A program made the position numbers and the translations under genes. Of a DNA stretch of 39,590 nt, positions 8,191 to 17,291 are shown piece by piece. The stretch is from JBIOHJ01 sp044448905 (lineage in GTDB: Bacteria > Bacteroidota > Bacteroidia > AKYH767-A > OLB10). The DNA is taken from assembly GCA_044448905.1 (NCBI GenBank), contig JBIOHJ010000010.1, forward strand, positions 1 to 39,590, given 5' to 3'. The notes beneath the pieces are model-generated. The model had not been told where the DNA came from and searched no databases. It saw only the letters and a list, made by a program, of their open reading frames with translations. Position 1 is the first letter of the stretch, and each line of letters starts with the position of its first letter.

Positions 8191-9537
8191 ATGGAAGGCG
8201 AAAAAAAAATAATCATCATTGGTGCCGGGCTTGTCGGTTCGCTGCTTGCCATTTATCTCCGGAAAAGGGGATATAAAGTTGTGTTGTATGAGCGCAGACA
8301 GGATATGCGAAAAGTAAAAATTCCTGCAGGCCGTTCCATCAATCTTGCATTAAGTGACAGAGGGTGGCGCGGGCTTGAAGGTGTAGGCATTGATGATGAG
8401 ATAAGAAAAATAGGGATTCCGATGAAGGGAAGAATGATTCATAGCGTGGAAGGTAAAATTACTTTTCAGAATTACGGAAAAGAGGAACAGGCAATTTATG
8501 CCGTCTCACGCGGAATATTAAACTGCACTTTGCTTAACCTTGCCGAAAAAAACGGGACAGAAATTCATTTTAATCAAAGATGCACATCCGTTTCACTTTC
8601 TAAAAATGAAGTTCATTTCGAACACAATGAAACCAGTAAAAAATCTTCTGCAACAGCTGATTTGATTTTTGGCGCTGATGGCGCTTTTGCTGCATCAAGA
8701 TTACAACTGCAGCTCTCAACCGACAAATTCAATTACTCGCAAACTTATCTTGAGCATGGTTATAAAGAGTTAATGTTTGTTGCCAATGAAAATGGAACAC
8801 ACAAACTTGAGAAAAATGCATTGCACATTTGGCCGCGCGGAGGCTATATGCTAATTGCGCTTCCAAATCTTGACGGAACATTTACAGTTACACTCTTTTT
8901 CCCGTTAAAAGGAAACCCTTCATTTAAAATGTTAAACACAAAGGAATCAGTAAAGAAATTTTTTAATGAAGTTTTTTCGGATGCTGTTCCGCTGTTGCAT
9001 TCACTTGAAGAAGATTTTTTTGCAAATCCAACCGGCTCGCTGCTAACAGTTAAGTGTTCGCCATGGAGTTTTGAAAATAAATTGGTTTTGATTGGCGATG
9101 CTGCGCATGCGATAGTTCCTTTTTACGGGCAGGGAATGAATTGTGGGTTTGAAGATTGCACCATACTCAATCAGCTGATCGAAAAACATAATGACGACTG
9201 GCAAAAAATAATTCCTGAATACGAAGCGTTACGCAAGCCTGCTGCCGATTCAATTGCTGAACTCGCAGTAAATAATTTTATCGAGATGCGCGACCTGGTT
9301 GGCCATCCTGATTTTTTATTGCGAAAAAAAATTGAAGGATGGTTTTATGAAAAACATCCCGATAAATGGATGCCACTTTATTCAATGGTAACTTTCAGCC
9401 ACATCCCTTATAACGAAGCGCAGGAGCGTGGAAAAAAACAGGATAAGATTATGGATGAAGTAATGAGGATTTCTGGTATTGAAAATATATGGAACAGTAC
9501 GGAAGTGGAACGGAAAATCCTGGGGTTGATTAAGTGA
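8191..9537 (+). CDS. kmo: Kynurenine 3-monooxygenase
   Basis: 448 residues, as expected for bacterial KMO. This FAD- and NADPH-dependent aromatic hydroxylase converts kynurenine to 3-hydroxykynurenine. Visible motifs: the N-terminal Rossmann GxGxxG (IIGAGLVGS, residues 10-18), the ERR ribose-binding end of strand 2, the GADGA segment near residue 163, and the second FAD motif GDAAHAIVPFYGQGMNCGFED at about 305. The C-terminal region continues to IENIW. It follows kynU after TAA-ATA. The substrate assignment rests on the pairing with kynU as well as on the sequence, since related FAD hydroxylases look similar. Confidence 0.93.
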   Translation: MEGEKKIIIIGAGLVGSLLAIYLRKRGYKVVLYERRQDMRKVKIPAGRSINLALSDRGWRGLEGVGIDDEIRKIGIPMKGRMIHSVEGKITFQNYGKEEQAIYAVSRGILNCTLLNLAEKNGTEIHFNQRCTSVSLSKNEVHFEHNETSKKSSATADLIFGADGAFAASRLQLQLSTDKFNYSQTYLEHGYKELMFVANENGTHKLEKNALHIWPRGGYMLIALPNLDGTFTVTLFFPLKGNPSFKMLNTKESVKKFFNEVFSDAVPLLHSLEEDFFANPTGSLLTVKCSPWSFENKLVLIGDAAHAIVPFYGQGMNCGFEDCTILNQLIEKHNDDWQKIIPEYEALRKPAADSIAELAVNNFIEMRDLVGHPDFLLRKKIEGWFYEKHPDKWMPLYSMVTFSHIPYNEAQERGKKQDKIMDEVMRISGIENIWNSTEVERKILGLIK

Positions 9538-9621
9538 AAATGTAAAACCATTGGTGTACTGTTGTCTTAGAGTCAGAAGACATTAAAAATTAATTTTTTT
9601 AAAAACCAATATGCCTAAAAT

Positions 9622-9657
9622 AAAAAACCCGTCCGTCAGCTGACGGACGGGTTTTTT
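9622..9657. terminator. Bidirectional intrinsic terminator
   Basis: The perfect stem AAAACCCGTCCGTCAG / CTGACGGACGGGTTTT has almost no loop and is flanked by A and T runs. It separates the convergent kmo and beta-barrel genes. Confidence 0.92.
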
Positions 9658-9671
9658 ATTTTGTTGATCTC

Positions 9672-10313
9672 TTAATACATCCAAACCACTCCCAATTGAA
9701 ATCCGAGCGCCTGTAAATTTTCAATTTTAAAACCCTCTTCTTTATTGGTTGAATAGCTGTATCGCACTCCTAATAACACTCCTACATCAGCCCCCTTATC
9801 AAACTTAATTATGGTTCCCAATTCAGGACGCGCTAAAAATCCCCAGTTATCTTCATAAATTTCATAAATGTTAAAAAACAAACTCGGGCGGCTATATGTT
9901 GCGCCTAATCCTAATCCTATATAAGGAAGAAAAGCGCTGTTTCCCGGAAAATATTTATGCAAAGTCAGTGCAAGAGGTAAGGTATAATTATACTTGTACA
10001 AATCGGTTGTTACATCCGTTGTGCTATTGTATTCATAGGTTTGATAAGATTTGTATTCATAATATGAATTCCATGAGACATCGAAACCAACCGACAGATT
10101 GTTATCATTTATCATCTTCCGGTATTCAAGTTTACCACCGGCATAACTGGTGGCATCAACATATTTATCACCCATTGGTATATTCACATCCCATGCGAAG
10201 GTGAAAAAATTATCAAAAACCGAACCCATTGGTGTGTAAGCAGCTTCCTGCGCACTTGCATTATTAGCACCAAGTATAACTATAAACAGGAATAAACATA
10301 TTTTGCGATTCAT
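9672..10313 (-). CDS. Outer membrane beta-barrel protein
   Basis: 213 residues. Signal peptide 1-21 ends ASAQ. The rest alternates hydrophobic and aromatic residues as in 8-strand barrels of the OmpW/PorT-like type: LPLALTLHKYFPGNSAFLPY, GLGLGATYSRP, GVLLGVRYSYS. The last residue group, LGVVWMY, ends in an aromatic as expected for outer membrane insertion. Function unknown. It lies downstream of a DUF4136 lipoprotein on the same strand, 53 bases apart, and could share its transcript. Confidence 0.75.
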   Translation of the reverse strand: MNRKICLFLFIVILGANNASAQEAAYTPMGSVFDNFFTFAWDVNIPMGDKYVDATSYAGGKLEYRKMINDNNLSVGFDVSWNSYYEYKSYQTYEYNSTTDVTTDLYKYNYTLPLALTLHKYFPGNSAFLPYIGLGLGATYSRPSLFFNIYEIYEDNWGFLARPELGTIIKFDKGADVGVLLGVRYSYSTNKEEGFKIENLQALGFQLGVVWMY

Positions 10314-10365
10314 ATCTTTTATTTTTTGGAAATTTTTATTTAAAAATTTTGAATAAACTTAAAAA

Positions 10366-10989
10366 TTAATTTGTCGTGATGTAAGGCGATTGTTTGAACG
10401 CCTGGTTTACCGCATCAACCGCGAGTACTGAAGAAGATACACCCTGACCTAATACCCCATTACTAAAATTAGTCCATAAAATATCAACCCTGTTATTTAC
10501 CAGGTCAATGTTCTTAAGATCAATTAATTCAACTACCATGCTTCCGGTTGTATAGGTGTAAGTATAAGAATAAGGATAATAAGGATAATAAGGATAATAA
10601 CCTCCATAACCCCCATAATAACCCCCATACCCCCACCAATATCCCGGATAATAAACTTCAGTAGTAGTGACCGTAATGGTTACAACTCCGATTCCTATAT
10701 CGGCAAGATTCTTATCAGTTACTTTAGTATAGCCACGGCTTTGCATATTATTATCAATAGCATCCAAAATAGGTTGTGCTAAACTTGAGCTAACTGTTGA
10801 ATCATTTGCGTCATCAGCTATCTTATCTATAAATGGTGGTAAATAATAAGTTTGATAATTGGAAAAATTTGCCTCAGCATCATGATTGGTAACTACAATT
10901 GGCTTTAATGTAAGGTCTTCAAAATCGGGCAGATTTCGGCAGGATACAAATGTGGCTGCAACGGTTAATACAATAAGTATTTTTTTCAT
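10366..10989 (-). CDS. DUF4136 domain lipoprotein
   Basis: 207 residues. A lipobox-like signal (VAATFVSC, Cys17) predicts a lipoprotein. The remainder matches the DUF4136 pattern: an early NYQTYYLPP stretch, a central ILDAIDNNMQSRGY block, a very Gly/Tyr/Pro-rich insertion at about 118-145 built from GYGGYY and YPYYPY units, then SMVVELIDLKN and VDILWTNFSNGVL. DUF4136 proteins are envelope proteins of unknown role. The Gly/Tyr insertion corresponds to short repeats in the DNA (10561-10635). Confidence 0.85.
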   Translation of the reverse strand: MKKILIVLTVAATFVSCRNLPDFEDLTLKPIVVTNHDAEANFSNYQTYYLPPFIDKIADDANDSTVSSSLAQPILDAIDNNMQSRGYTKVTDKNLADIGIGVVTITVTTTEVYYPGYWWGYGGYYGGYGGYYPYYPYYPYSYTYTYTTGSMVVELIDLKNIDLVNNRVDILWTNFSNGVLGQGVSSSVLAVDAVNQAFKQSPYITTN

Positions 10990-11175
10990 TTTTTATTTAG
11001 TTTTATTAAGGACACAAATATAATAGAATTATTTAAAAAAAAGGATTATGAAATTGCAAATAATAAAGCTATATAAACTTAAATCCATAGTTCCTTATTC
11101 ATCAGGTACAATAAATAAAGTATTTTTAGGCTCGTAACATTCTTACCATGTATCATCAGCGGTTATCAAATACTT

Positions 11176-11958
11176 ATGTTTAAATTGTCATTACTCCAGT
11201 CAGCTTCCTCATGGATGGTTGCATTTATTATTTTCATTCTTATCATTATTTTTTATTTGACAGGACATTATTACAGGCTTAGAAAGATTGCCCGCTATCC
11301 TGAACATTCAAAATATGAATTAGGAACCATTAACGGGATATTGCTTGGGTTGCTGGGATTGCTGCTGGCATTTACTTTTGGCATGTCCAACTCGCGATAT
11401 GATAACAGGAGGGATCTGGTAATTGAAGAAGCTAACGATATAGGTACAGCAATACTAAGAGCTGATCTGTATCCCGATAGTACCCGTCAATTACTGAGAA
11501 ATAATTTTAAGGAATATGTGGAAGCACGCATTGCTTTTTACCAGGCGGGGATGAATATGCATGACGTTATAAATTATTACATGAAAGCAGACAGCATAAG
11601 CAAAGTTATCTGGAATATTGCAATTACTGATGCCAGGATAAATAACATTGTGGTGCGTTCAGGGCAAATGATTCCTGCTTTAAATGCAATGATTGATATT
11701 ACCACAACAAGAAGGGCTGCCGGTGAATCCACCATTCCTGACTCTATTATGTATTTTTTGTTTGTTCTTTGTTTGTGCTCGGCATTTTTAATAGGCTACG
11801 ATAACAAAGGCAAAACTGATTGGGTTGTTGTAACAGGTTTTGCAATTATATTATCAATAACTATTTTTATGATAGTTGATTTAGACCGTCCGCGCAGCGG
11901 GCTTATTGATATGGATGTGCCAAATCAAAAAATAATTGAATTACGAAGTATGTTTTAA
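11176..11958 (+). CDS. DUF4239-like integral membrane protein
   Basis: 260 residues. Membrane helices lie at about 12-30, 53-72, 190-208 and 215-235. The first half carries GTINGILLGLLGLLLAFTFG followed by SNSRYDNRRDLVIEEANDIGTA, which is the characteristic core of DUF4239 (bestrophin-like) proteins. Function in this family is not established; an ion channel role has been proposed because of the bestrophin-like topology. It stands alone, divergent from the DUF4136 gene. Confidence 0.8.
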   Translation: MFKLSLLQSASSWMVAFIIFILIIIFYLTGHYYRLRKIARYPEHSKYELGTINGILLGLLGLLLAFTFGMSNSRYDNRRDLVIEEANDIGTAILRADLYPDSTRQLLRNNFKEYVEARIAFYQAGMNMHDVINYYMKADSISKVIWNIAITDARINNIVVRSGQMIPALNAMIDITTTRRAAGESTIPDSIMYFLFVLCLCSAFLIGYDNKGKTDWVVVTGFAIILSITIFMIVDLDRPRSGLIDMDVPNQKIIELRSMF

Positions 11959-11970
11959 GTAATTAAAAAG

Positions 11971-11999
11971 AAAATGCACGAAGTTATTCGTGCATTTTA
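11971..11999. terminator. Bidirectional intrinsic terminator
   Basis: The stem AAAATGCACGAA / TTCGTGCATTTT has a short GTTA loop. It lies between the convergent DUF4239 gene and beta-barrel gene. Confidence 0.9.
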
Positions 12000-12020
12000 A
12001 CTAAACCTAAAAATAAATAT

Positions 12021-12740
12021 TTACTTGCCAAGCTTAAAAGCAAGCCCGCCACCAACACCAAATTGCAACATGGAAGAGTAGGTGCTCGCCCCTGCACCAG
12101 CGCCACCTGTGCCAAAATAGAGACTACCACCCACCGATTGCACAGCCGATAATAGCTGGCCCTGTAATTTGATAGCCATTTTTTCATTTATCCAAATATT
12201 AGCTCCCAAACGGGCACCCCAGGCAAAACGAGTTCCGCTGTTGCTGTCGCCATTATTGGGATTTTTAGCGCTGCTGAATAAAGCACCCAGCATTAAACCT
12301 CCGTACCCTTCAACAGGGCTATCGGGCTTTTGCATTTTACGTCCGAAAGCCAGCATGGCATAATTAAAAGTAAGATCTAAATTTCCGGAAACACCACCAC
12401 CTCCCAAAACTCCCGGTGAATAATAGGTAGTGGGTGCTGTGGTCATTTGACCTATATATAATAACTCCACACCATAATTAACTTTCACCATAAACTCTAA
12501 GCCGACACCGTACTGAAAGCCACCTTTTATCTTTCCTTCATAGTAGGAGTCATCATCATAATATGAATCGAAACTATCGTCAAATGTATAAACACCATAT
12601 AAATTAATTCTTTTTTCTTTGCCCGTCTTAGCAGGAGGGGGTGCCGGAGGTGGTGTAGTTTTAACAACAATAGTGTCTTGTGCAGAGGACGCGCTGCAAA
12701 TTACCAGCGGAATAAATAATGCAAGGATTATCTTTTTCAT
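12021..12740 (-). CDS. Outer membrane beta-barrel protein, paralogue A
   Basis: 239 residues. Signal peptide 1-20 is followed by a Pro-rich linker (TTPPPAPPPAKTG) and then a barrel with KRINLYGVYTFDD, IKGGFQYGVGLEFM, LLYIGQMTT, GGLMLGALFSSAKNPNNG and a Gly-rich end. It is strongly similar over its whole length to the protein at 14087-14752 but lies on the other strand. The Pro-rich linker and a longer Gly stretch are additions relative to that copy. It is probably a structural or porin-like surface protein of unknown substrate. Confidence 0.8.
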   Translation of the reverse strand: MKKIILALFIPLVICSASSAQDTIVVKTTPPPAPPPAKTGKEKRINLYGVYTFDDSFDSYYDDDSYYEGKIKGGFQYGVGLEFMVKVNYGVELLYIGQMTTAPTTYYSPGVLGGGGVSGNLDLTFNYAMLAFGRKMQKPDSPVEGYGGLMLGALFSSAKNPNNGDSNSGTRFAWGARLGANIWINEKMAIKLQGQLLSAVQSVGGSLYFGTGGAGAGASTYSSMLQFGVGGGLAFKLGK

Positions 12741-12783
12741 AATAATTATTTGAATTTAGTTAATGAAGTATATTACAATTTCT

Positions 12784-13185
12784 TTACAAATATAGTATTC
12801 TTTTCTCTTTTACAAATACGGCAAACTGTGAATTGGTAACTTCGGTAATGTCCATCCAGAATCCGTCAACGGTAACCTTGTGCTTCGGGTATTCATCAGG
12901 TGAGGCCTGCTTATTATCAGCACCCATCATAAACGTTCCGCCATCAATCCAAACCATTCCTGCATAATTATTATCGGGAGTATTGGAAGGGTTAGCTGTT
13001 GAATCAACCTGCGTTTTCTTTAAATTACCAAAGCGCGAAGGAATATTTGATTCACAACAGGTAAGCGAATCATTGAGTGCTGTTGAATCAATATCGGATA
13101 ATGAGTCAGATTTATCATTTAAACGGTTGCATGAACAGAAAAGTGCGATAGCAAAAACAATAAATACTATTAAAAAAGTTTTCAT
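12784..13185 (-). pseudogene. Truncated formylglycine-generating-enzyme-like (SUMF1) lipoprotein
   Basis: 133 residues from the ATG at 13185; the frame is open further upstream, but a good lipoprotein signal (ALFCSC, Cys17) starts here. Residues about 82-128 are the start of an FGE-sulfatase domain: MVWIDGGTFMMG, the DEYPKHKVTVDGFWMDITEVTN block, then QFAVFV. The sequence then ends after KEKRILYL, where the family normally continues for about 200 more residues that carry the active-site cysteines. The product is therefore probably non-functional. The neighbouring barrel gene begins 44 bases after the break, which suggests that a rearrangement placed the barrel gene and cut this one. A real short lipoprotein cannot be excluded. 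Confidence 0.75.
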
Positions 13186-13252
13186 TTGGCAAAAGTAATT
13201 TTTTAATGAGTAATAATTTTCATTACTTTGTACGATCAAACTAACCCGCATC

Positions 13253-14017
13253 ATGAAAAAATTTATTATCCTGCCGACTTTACTTATCCTGTTTGCATGC
13301 ATAGTGAATAACCCGTCTTTTGCGCAGGAGGAAATTAAAAAGGAAAAGAGCTTTAAAAATACAATTCGCTTTAACATTACCAACCCGTTAATATTCGGGG
13401 GAAAGGCGCTCATCTTCGGGTATGAAAGAACGTTAGGAAAGCATCAGAGTTTTTCCGTTAATTTAGGGCAAACTTCGTTACCAAAACTTTTTAACCCCGG
13501 TTCTTTGAACGATTCGCTGGCAGCAATTGCAGGTATCAGCGATAAAGGATTAAATGCTTCCATTGATTATCGCTTTTACCTGAAAAAAGAAAATAAATAC
13601 GATGCTCCCCGCGGTGTGTATATCGGACCTTATTATTCATATAATTTTTTTGAAAGGAAAAATAACTGGCATTTGGATAACTCAACCTACGTGGGCGATG
13701 TAACTACCACTATTCAAATAACAATGAACACAGTGGGAGCCGAACTGGGCTACCAGTTTATTTTGTGGAAAAGAATGACAATTGATTTGATTTTGATAGG
13801 CCCCGGTATGGCGGGTTATAAAATTGAGGCTTCGTTAAATACTACTTTAAATCCGGAGGATGAAGCTGAATTGTTTCAGAAAATTAACGATGCTTTGGCT
13901 GACAAAATTCCGGGCTACAGTTTAGTAATCAACGAAGGCGAATTTAAAACCAATGGTATATCCAATAGTACAAATATTGGCTTCCGGTATATGGTTCATG
14001 TAGGTTTTAGATTTTAA
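13253..14017 (+). CDS. Probable outer membrane protein, DUF3575-like
   Basis: 254 residues. The signal peptide ends near SFAQ (24). The mature part has FNITNPLIFGGKALIFGYERTLG, GLNASIDYRFYL, GVYIGPYYSYNFF and GFRYMVHVGFRF, a beta-barrel-like pattern that recalls DUF3575 family proteins. Its ATG lies only 67 bases from the divergent truncated gene, with a TTACTTTG promoter-like box in between. It is followed by two more barrel genes on the same strand, likely one transcript. Confidence 0.7.
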   Translation: MKKFIILPTLLILFACIVNNPSFAQEEIKKEKSFKNTIRFNITNPLIFGGKALIFGYERTLGKHQSFSVNLGQTSLPKLFNPGSLNDSLAAIAGISDKGLNASIDYRFYLKKENKYDAPRGVYIGPYYSYNFFERKNNWHLDNSTYVGDVTTTIQITMNTVGAELGYQFILWKRMTIDLILIGPGMAGYKIEASLNTTLNPEDEAELFQKINDALADKIPGYSLVINEGEFKTNGISNSTNIGFRYMVHVGFRF

Positions 14018-14086
14018 AAAAAATAAAACCAGCTTTACGCACAAAATAAAACGAAATAAACCTTTCACTAAAAAAAATTAAAAATC

Positions 14087-14752
14087 ATGAAAAGAACAAT
14101 CCTGTCCGCTTTAATACTGGTAATATTTTTTACGTCAGCAAATTCTCAATCACAAGGCCCTGAAAAAAGAATTAACCTATATGGCGCTTATGTATTTGAT
14201 GATGAAGTAAGCGCTTATGATACTTATAATTATGGATTTGGCGGTAAGATAAAAGCCGGTTTCCAGTATGGTGCCGGTATTGAATTTTTGCCGCGCGAGG
14301 ATTTTGGTGTTGAATTGCTTTACATTGGCCAGATGACAGAAGGCCAGCTCAATTATTATACCTCATATTATCCCAGCGGGACACCTTTTTCTTTGGATTT
14401 AAGTTTGAATTATGCCATGCTGGGCTTTAACAGGTATATGCAAAATCCAAGTTCAAAAGTTGAAACCTTTGGAGGAATAATGCTTGGAGCTTTGTTTTCA
14501 AGTGTTAAAAATCCGAACAATGGCGAAAGCCGCAGCGCAACAAAATTTACCTGGGGCTTGCGTTTGGGTGCAAACATTTGGGCATCGGACAGAGTAGCCG
14601 TAAAACTACAGGCGCAGGTATTATCGGCTGTTCAATCAGTGGGAGGTTCCGCATATTTTGGTACAGGAGGGTCCGGTGCGGGTGTAAGCACGTATTCTTC
14701 CATGATGCAATTTGGTATTGGTGGCGGACTTGCTTTCAGATTAGGGAATTAA
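14087..14752 (+). CDS. Outer membrane beta-barrel protein, paralogue B
   Basis: 221 residues. Signal peptide 1-20; barrel pattern with KRINLYGAYVFDD, GAGIEFLPREDFGVELLYIG, GGIMLGALFSSVKNPNNG and SVGGSAYFGTGGSGAG. It is an inverted-orientation duplicate of the gene at 12021-12740 with most core blocks conserved, and it lacks that copy's Pro-rich linker. Its stop is one base before the TTG start of the next gene, so the two are translationally close. Confidence 0.82.
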   Translation: MKRTILSALILVIFFTSANSQSQGPEKRINLYGAYVFDDEVSAYDTYNYGFGGKIKAGFQYGAGIEFLPREDFGVELLYIGQMTEGQLNYYTSYYPSGTPFSLDLSLNYAMLGFNRYMQNPSSKVETFGGIMLGALFSSVKNPNNGESRSATKFTWGLRLGANIWASDRVAVKLQAQVLSAVQSVGGSAYFGTGGSGAGVSTYSSMMQFGIGGGLAFRLGN

Positions 14753-14753
14753 G

Positions 14754-15572
14754 TTGCGTCAGTTTTTTTTCTTTTTATTTTTAATTGTTGCCATAGTACC
14801 TGCTGTTACACGAGCGCAGCAGGATACCACGCAAGCTCCAAATAAGGCATCAGCCGATGACCCGTCACAATTTATTACACGCGCAGAGTTTTTTAATGAC
14901 CTGCAATATCACAGGAACGATAATAATACTTTCTACCTGAACCAAACCATATTCAGAATGGTTGCTAAAATCGGCAAACGGTTCACGGTACGGTTAGATG
15001 TTCCATATGTTTATAACTCCTTTTCTTCACCGGCTGAATACGAGCAATCAGGGATCGGGGATATTTCATTTCGTGTTCTTGGATACCAGTTTTTTCAATC
15101 ATATAAAACTGCTGTTACCGGATCGCTTGAGTGTAGTTTAAATACCGGGCAATCACCGTTGCTTGGATTGGGAAAGAATCTTATCATTCCCATGATTACC
15201 TACACCACAAAATTGCCGAAACAAAAAATGCTGCTCGCAGTTGTTTTGCAACAGGTTAATTCAGTGAGCGGTGATGAGTTGCGGCAGGAAGTTAGCTTTA
15301 CAAAAGTGCAGGCAATAATGCTTAACTACTGGTCACAAAAAGTGTGGACAGTTTTAGCACCGGAGTGGTATTTTGATTATACGCATGATGATGTGTCGAT
15401 GAATTTGCAGGGAAGGCTTGCGTATGCACCGGTAAAACGTATTAACCTGTGGATACAGCCGGGCGTTGGAGTGTTTGGTGATTTTGCAGCGCGTTATGAA
15501 TGGAAGATAGAAATAGGGAGCCGTTATTTCTTTTTAAGGGATACATTTTTTAAGAGAAAGAAAAGCGGGTGA
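14754..15572 (+). CDS. Porin-like outer membrane protein with TTG start
   Basis: 272 residues read from TTG at 14754. The residues that follow directly form a proper signal peptide (RQFFFFLFLIVAIVPAVTRAQ), and no ATG is available upstream in frame, so TTG is the best start. The mature protein resembles the beta-barrel porin/transporter family found in aromatic-degradation operons: long amphipathic strands such as FRMVAKIGKRFTVRLDVPYV, GIGDISFRVLGYQFF and WIQPGVGVFGDFAARYEW. It begins one base after the previous stop, suggesting translational coupling. Substrate unknown. Confidence 0.78.
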   Translation: MRQFFFFLFLIVAIVPAVTRAQQDTTQAPNKASADDPSQFITRAEFFNDLQYHRNDNNTFYLNQTIFRMVAKIGKRFTVRLDVPYVYNSFSSPAEYEQSGIGDISFRVLGYQFFQSYKTAVTGSLECSLNTGQSPLLGLGKNLIIPMITYTTKLPKQKMLLAVVLQQVNSVSGDELRQEVSFTKVQAIMLNYWSQKVWTVLAPEWYFDYTHDDVSMNLQGRLAYAPVKRINLWIQPGVGVFGDFAARYEWKIEIGSRYFFLRDTFFKRKKSG

Positions 15573-15709
15573 TAACAATAACTACCGGGAAGAAAAAAGC
15601 AACGTAAAGTCAAAAATAAACAGCCGCCACAAACATGTTATTTTTTCTTTTTTCTTTTGAGATGGTAAATATTATTTCCACCTTTACAGCCCTCATAATA
15701 TAAAACAAT

Positions 15710-16282
15710 ATGAAAATGAAATTTATTTTACCGCTTGGCTTCATGGCATTAATGATTGCCTGCAGCCCCTCCACTAAATTAGAAAGAACCTGGACAGATC
15801 CTTCTGTAACTCCCGAAACTGTAAAGTCGCTTAAAAAAGTTTTGATTATTGCACGGTTGAAAGATGAAACAACTAACCGTACCGCTGAAGATAAAATTGT
15901 ATCCAGGTACAAATCAGGGCAAGCGGTGCAATCTTATGTATATCTGCAGGCTTCTGATACTAACCAGACTGCTGTGGATAATAAGCTGCGTAAGGATGGT
16001 TTTGACGGAATTATTGTAATGCGTTTAACAGGTATTGACAAAAGCCTCGATATTCAAAACACGGGGTATAGCGGATATTACAGGTGGGGATATGGCACCA
16101 CCACTGTATCCGAAAATCAAACCTTCAATGTGGAAACCAAACTCTATTCAATGGAAACCGGTAAAATGCTTTGGTCAGGTACTACCTCCACCTACAATCC
16201 ATCAAGCCTTGATAAATCAATGGATGATATTATTGCTGCCATCAAAGCGCAATTTGTTAAACAAGGGCTAATAACAGAGTAG
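15710..16282 (+). CDS. Lipoprotein of unknown function
   Basis: 190 residues. The start is followed by a lipobox (FMALMIAC, Cys18). The mature part has KLERTWTDPS, KKVLIIARLKDETTNR, a GYSGYYRWGYGTT stretch, then FNVETKLYSMETGKMLWSGTTST and a C-terminal amphipathic helix. The tail pattern (conversion of a parameter list into a 'METGKMLWSG' strand) recalls envelope lipoproteins of the DUF4136/LptE-like type, but I cannot assign it firmly. It converges with the OmpA-like gene with only two bases between stops, so no terminator separates them. Confidence 0.75.
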   Translation: MKMKFILPLGFMALMIACSPSTKLERTWTDPSVTPETVKSLKKVLIIARLKDETTNRTAEDKIVSRYKSGQAVQSYVYLQASDTNQTAVDNKLRKDGFDGIIVMRLTGIDKSLDIQNTGYSGYYRWGYGTTTVSENQTFNVETKLYSMETGKMLWSGTTSTYNPSSLDKSMDDIIAAIKAQFVKQGLITE

Positions 16283-16284
16283 GT

Positions 16285-17139
16285 TTAGTTAACCATTACA
16301 AATTCCACCCTTCGGTTTTTAGCACGGCCTTCGGATGTTTTATTATCGCCAATGGGATTTTCTATTCCAAAACCTTCGGCTGTAATCCGGGATGCATCTA
16401 CACCTTGCTTTATAAGATAGTTTTTAACAGACTCAGCCCTGTTTTTTGAAAGTGTGAGGTTGCTTTCAACACTGCCGACATTGTCGGTATAGCCGGTAAC
16501 ATTCAATTTGTATTCCGGTTTTTCCAACATCATCGTAGCTAAAAGATTCAGATGAGAATATGATGACGGTTTAATTGCAGCTTTTCCGTTTTCAAACTGG
16601 AGACCTTCGTACGCTTTTCTTACTATTTCTTTTTCTTCCTTATTCAATTCAATCTGAATGCCGGAAATTTCATCGGGAGAGGGAGCAGGTGCATCGGGAA
16701 CTACCTTACGCTTTAAGAAATCAATAAAAAAAAGATTCACTATGTAAAAGTCGTCTGTTAAAAAAGATGAGGATATGCCGCTTGGAGCTGTATACATGTT
16801 TGGCGTTATACCTTCACCCCTCTTCGTATTGAGATGGAGTGTCTTCCTTGCAGGTTCATATGTGCCGTCAATTTTTTTAATCAGCAAACCTGGTATTATA
16901 TTTCCGTCTTTTACAGTAATTTTTCCTTCACCGCAATAACAAATAGAGTCTTTTCTCGCGGAATAGACTACCCTATGCTCACCATCCGTTACAGGAAGCG
17001 CACCGCGCTCGGTGAACGATTCATAATATTCTTCAAAGCAGTTTTTTGCTTTGGTGGTATCTCTCTTGTAAAGACCCTGCTGGCCATTTACTGAGTTCAC
17101 AATGGCAATTATTGCCAGTATAGTTAAAACCTGTTTCAT
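16285..17139 (-). CDS. OmpA-family C-terminal domain protein
   Basis: 284 residues from the ATG at 17139, where a signal peptide (MKQVLTILAIIAIVNSVNGQ) begins; the frame is open a little upstream. The N-terminal half has no clear family. Residues about 180-284 are an OmpA/MotB peptidoglycan-binding domain: NVTGYTDNVGS, then NLTLSKNRAESVKNYLI, GVDASRITAEGFG and GRAKNRRVEF. The Asp and Arg residues that bind diaminopimelate in this fold are present. It likely anchors an envelope complex to peptidoglycan in the periplasm. Confidence 0.88.
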   Translation of the reverse strand: MKQVLTILAIIAIVNSVNGQQGLYKRDTTKAKNCFEEYYESFTERGALPVTDGEHRVVYSARKDSICYCGEGKITVKDGNIIPGLLIKKIDGTYEPARKTLHLNTKRGEGITPNMYTAPSGISSSFLTDDFYIVNLFFIDFLKRKVVPDAPAPSPDEISGIQIELNKEEKEIVRKAYEGLQFENGKAAIKPSSYSHLNLLATMMLEKPEYKLNVTGYTDNVGSVESNLTLSKNRAESVKNYLIKQGVDASRITAEGFGIENPIGDNKTSEGRAKNRRVEFVMVN

Positions 17140-17291
17140 ATAAATATAGTTTTGGTTGTTCAAAAGTATAAAATTTGTAATTTAAATAGGGGAGTATTGA
17201 AATATAAAGCAACCACTGCCCAAAGAAATTTTTGAGTGGAACATTACACAATTTACAAGATCAGCTGAATAAGTTAAAGCAATTTTTTTGA

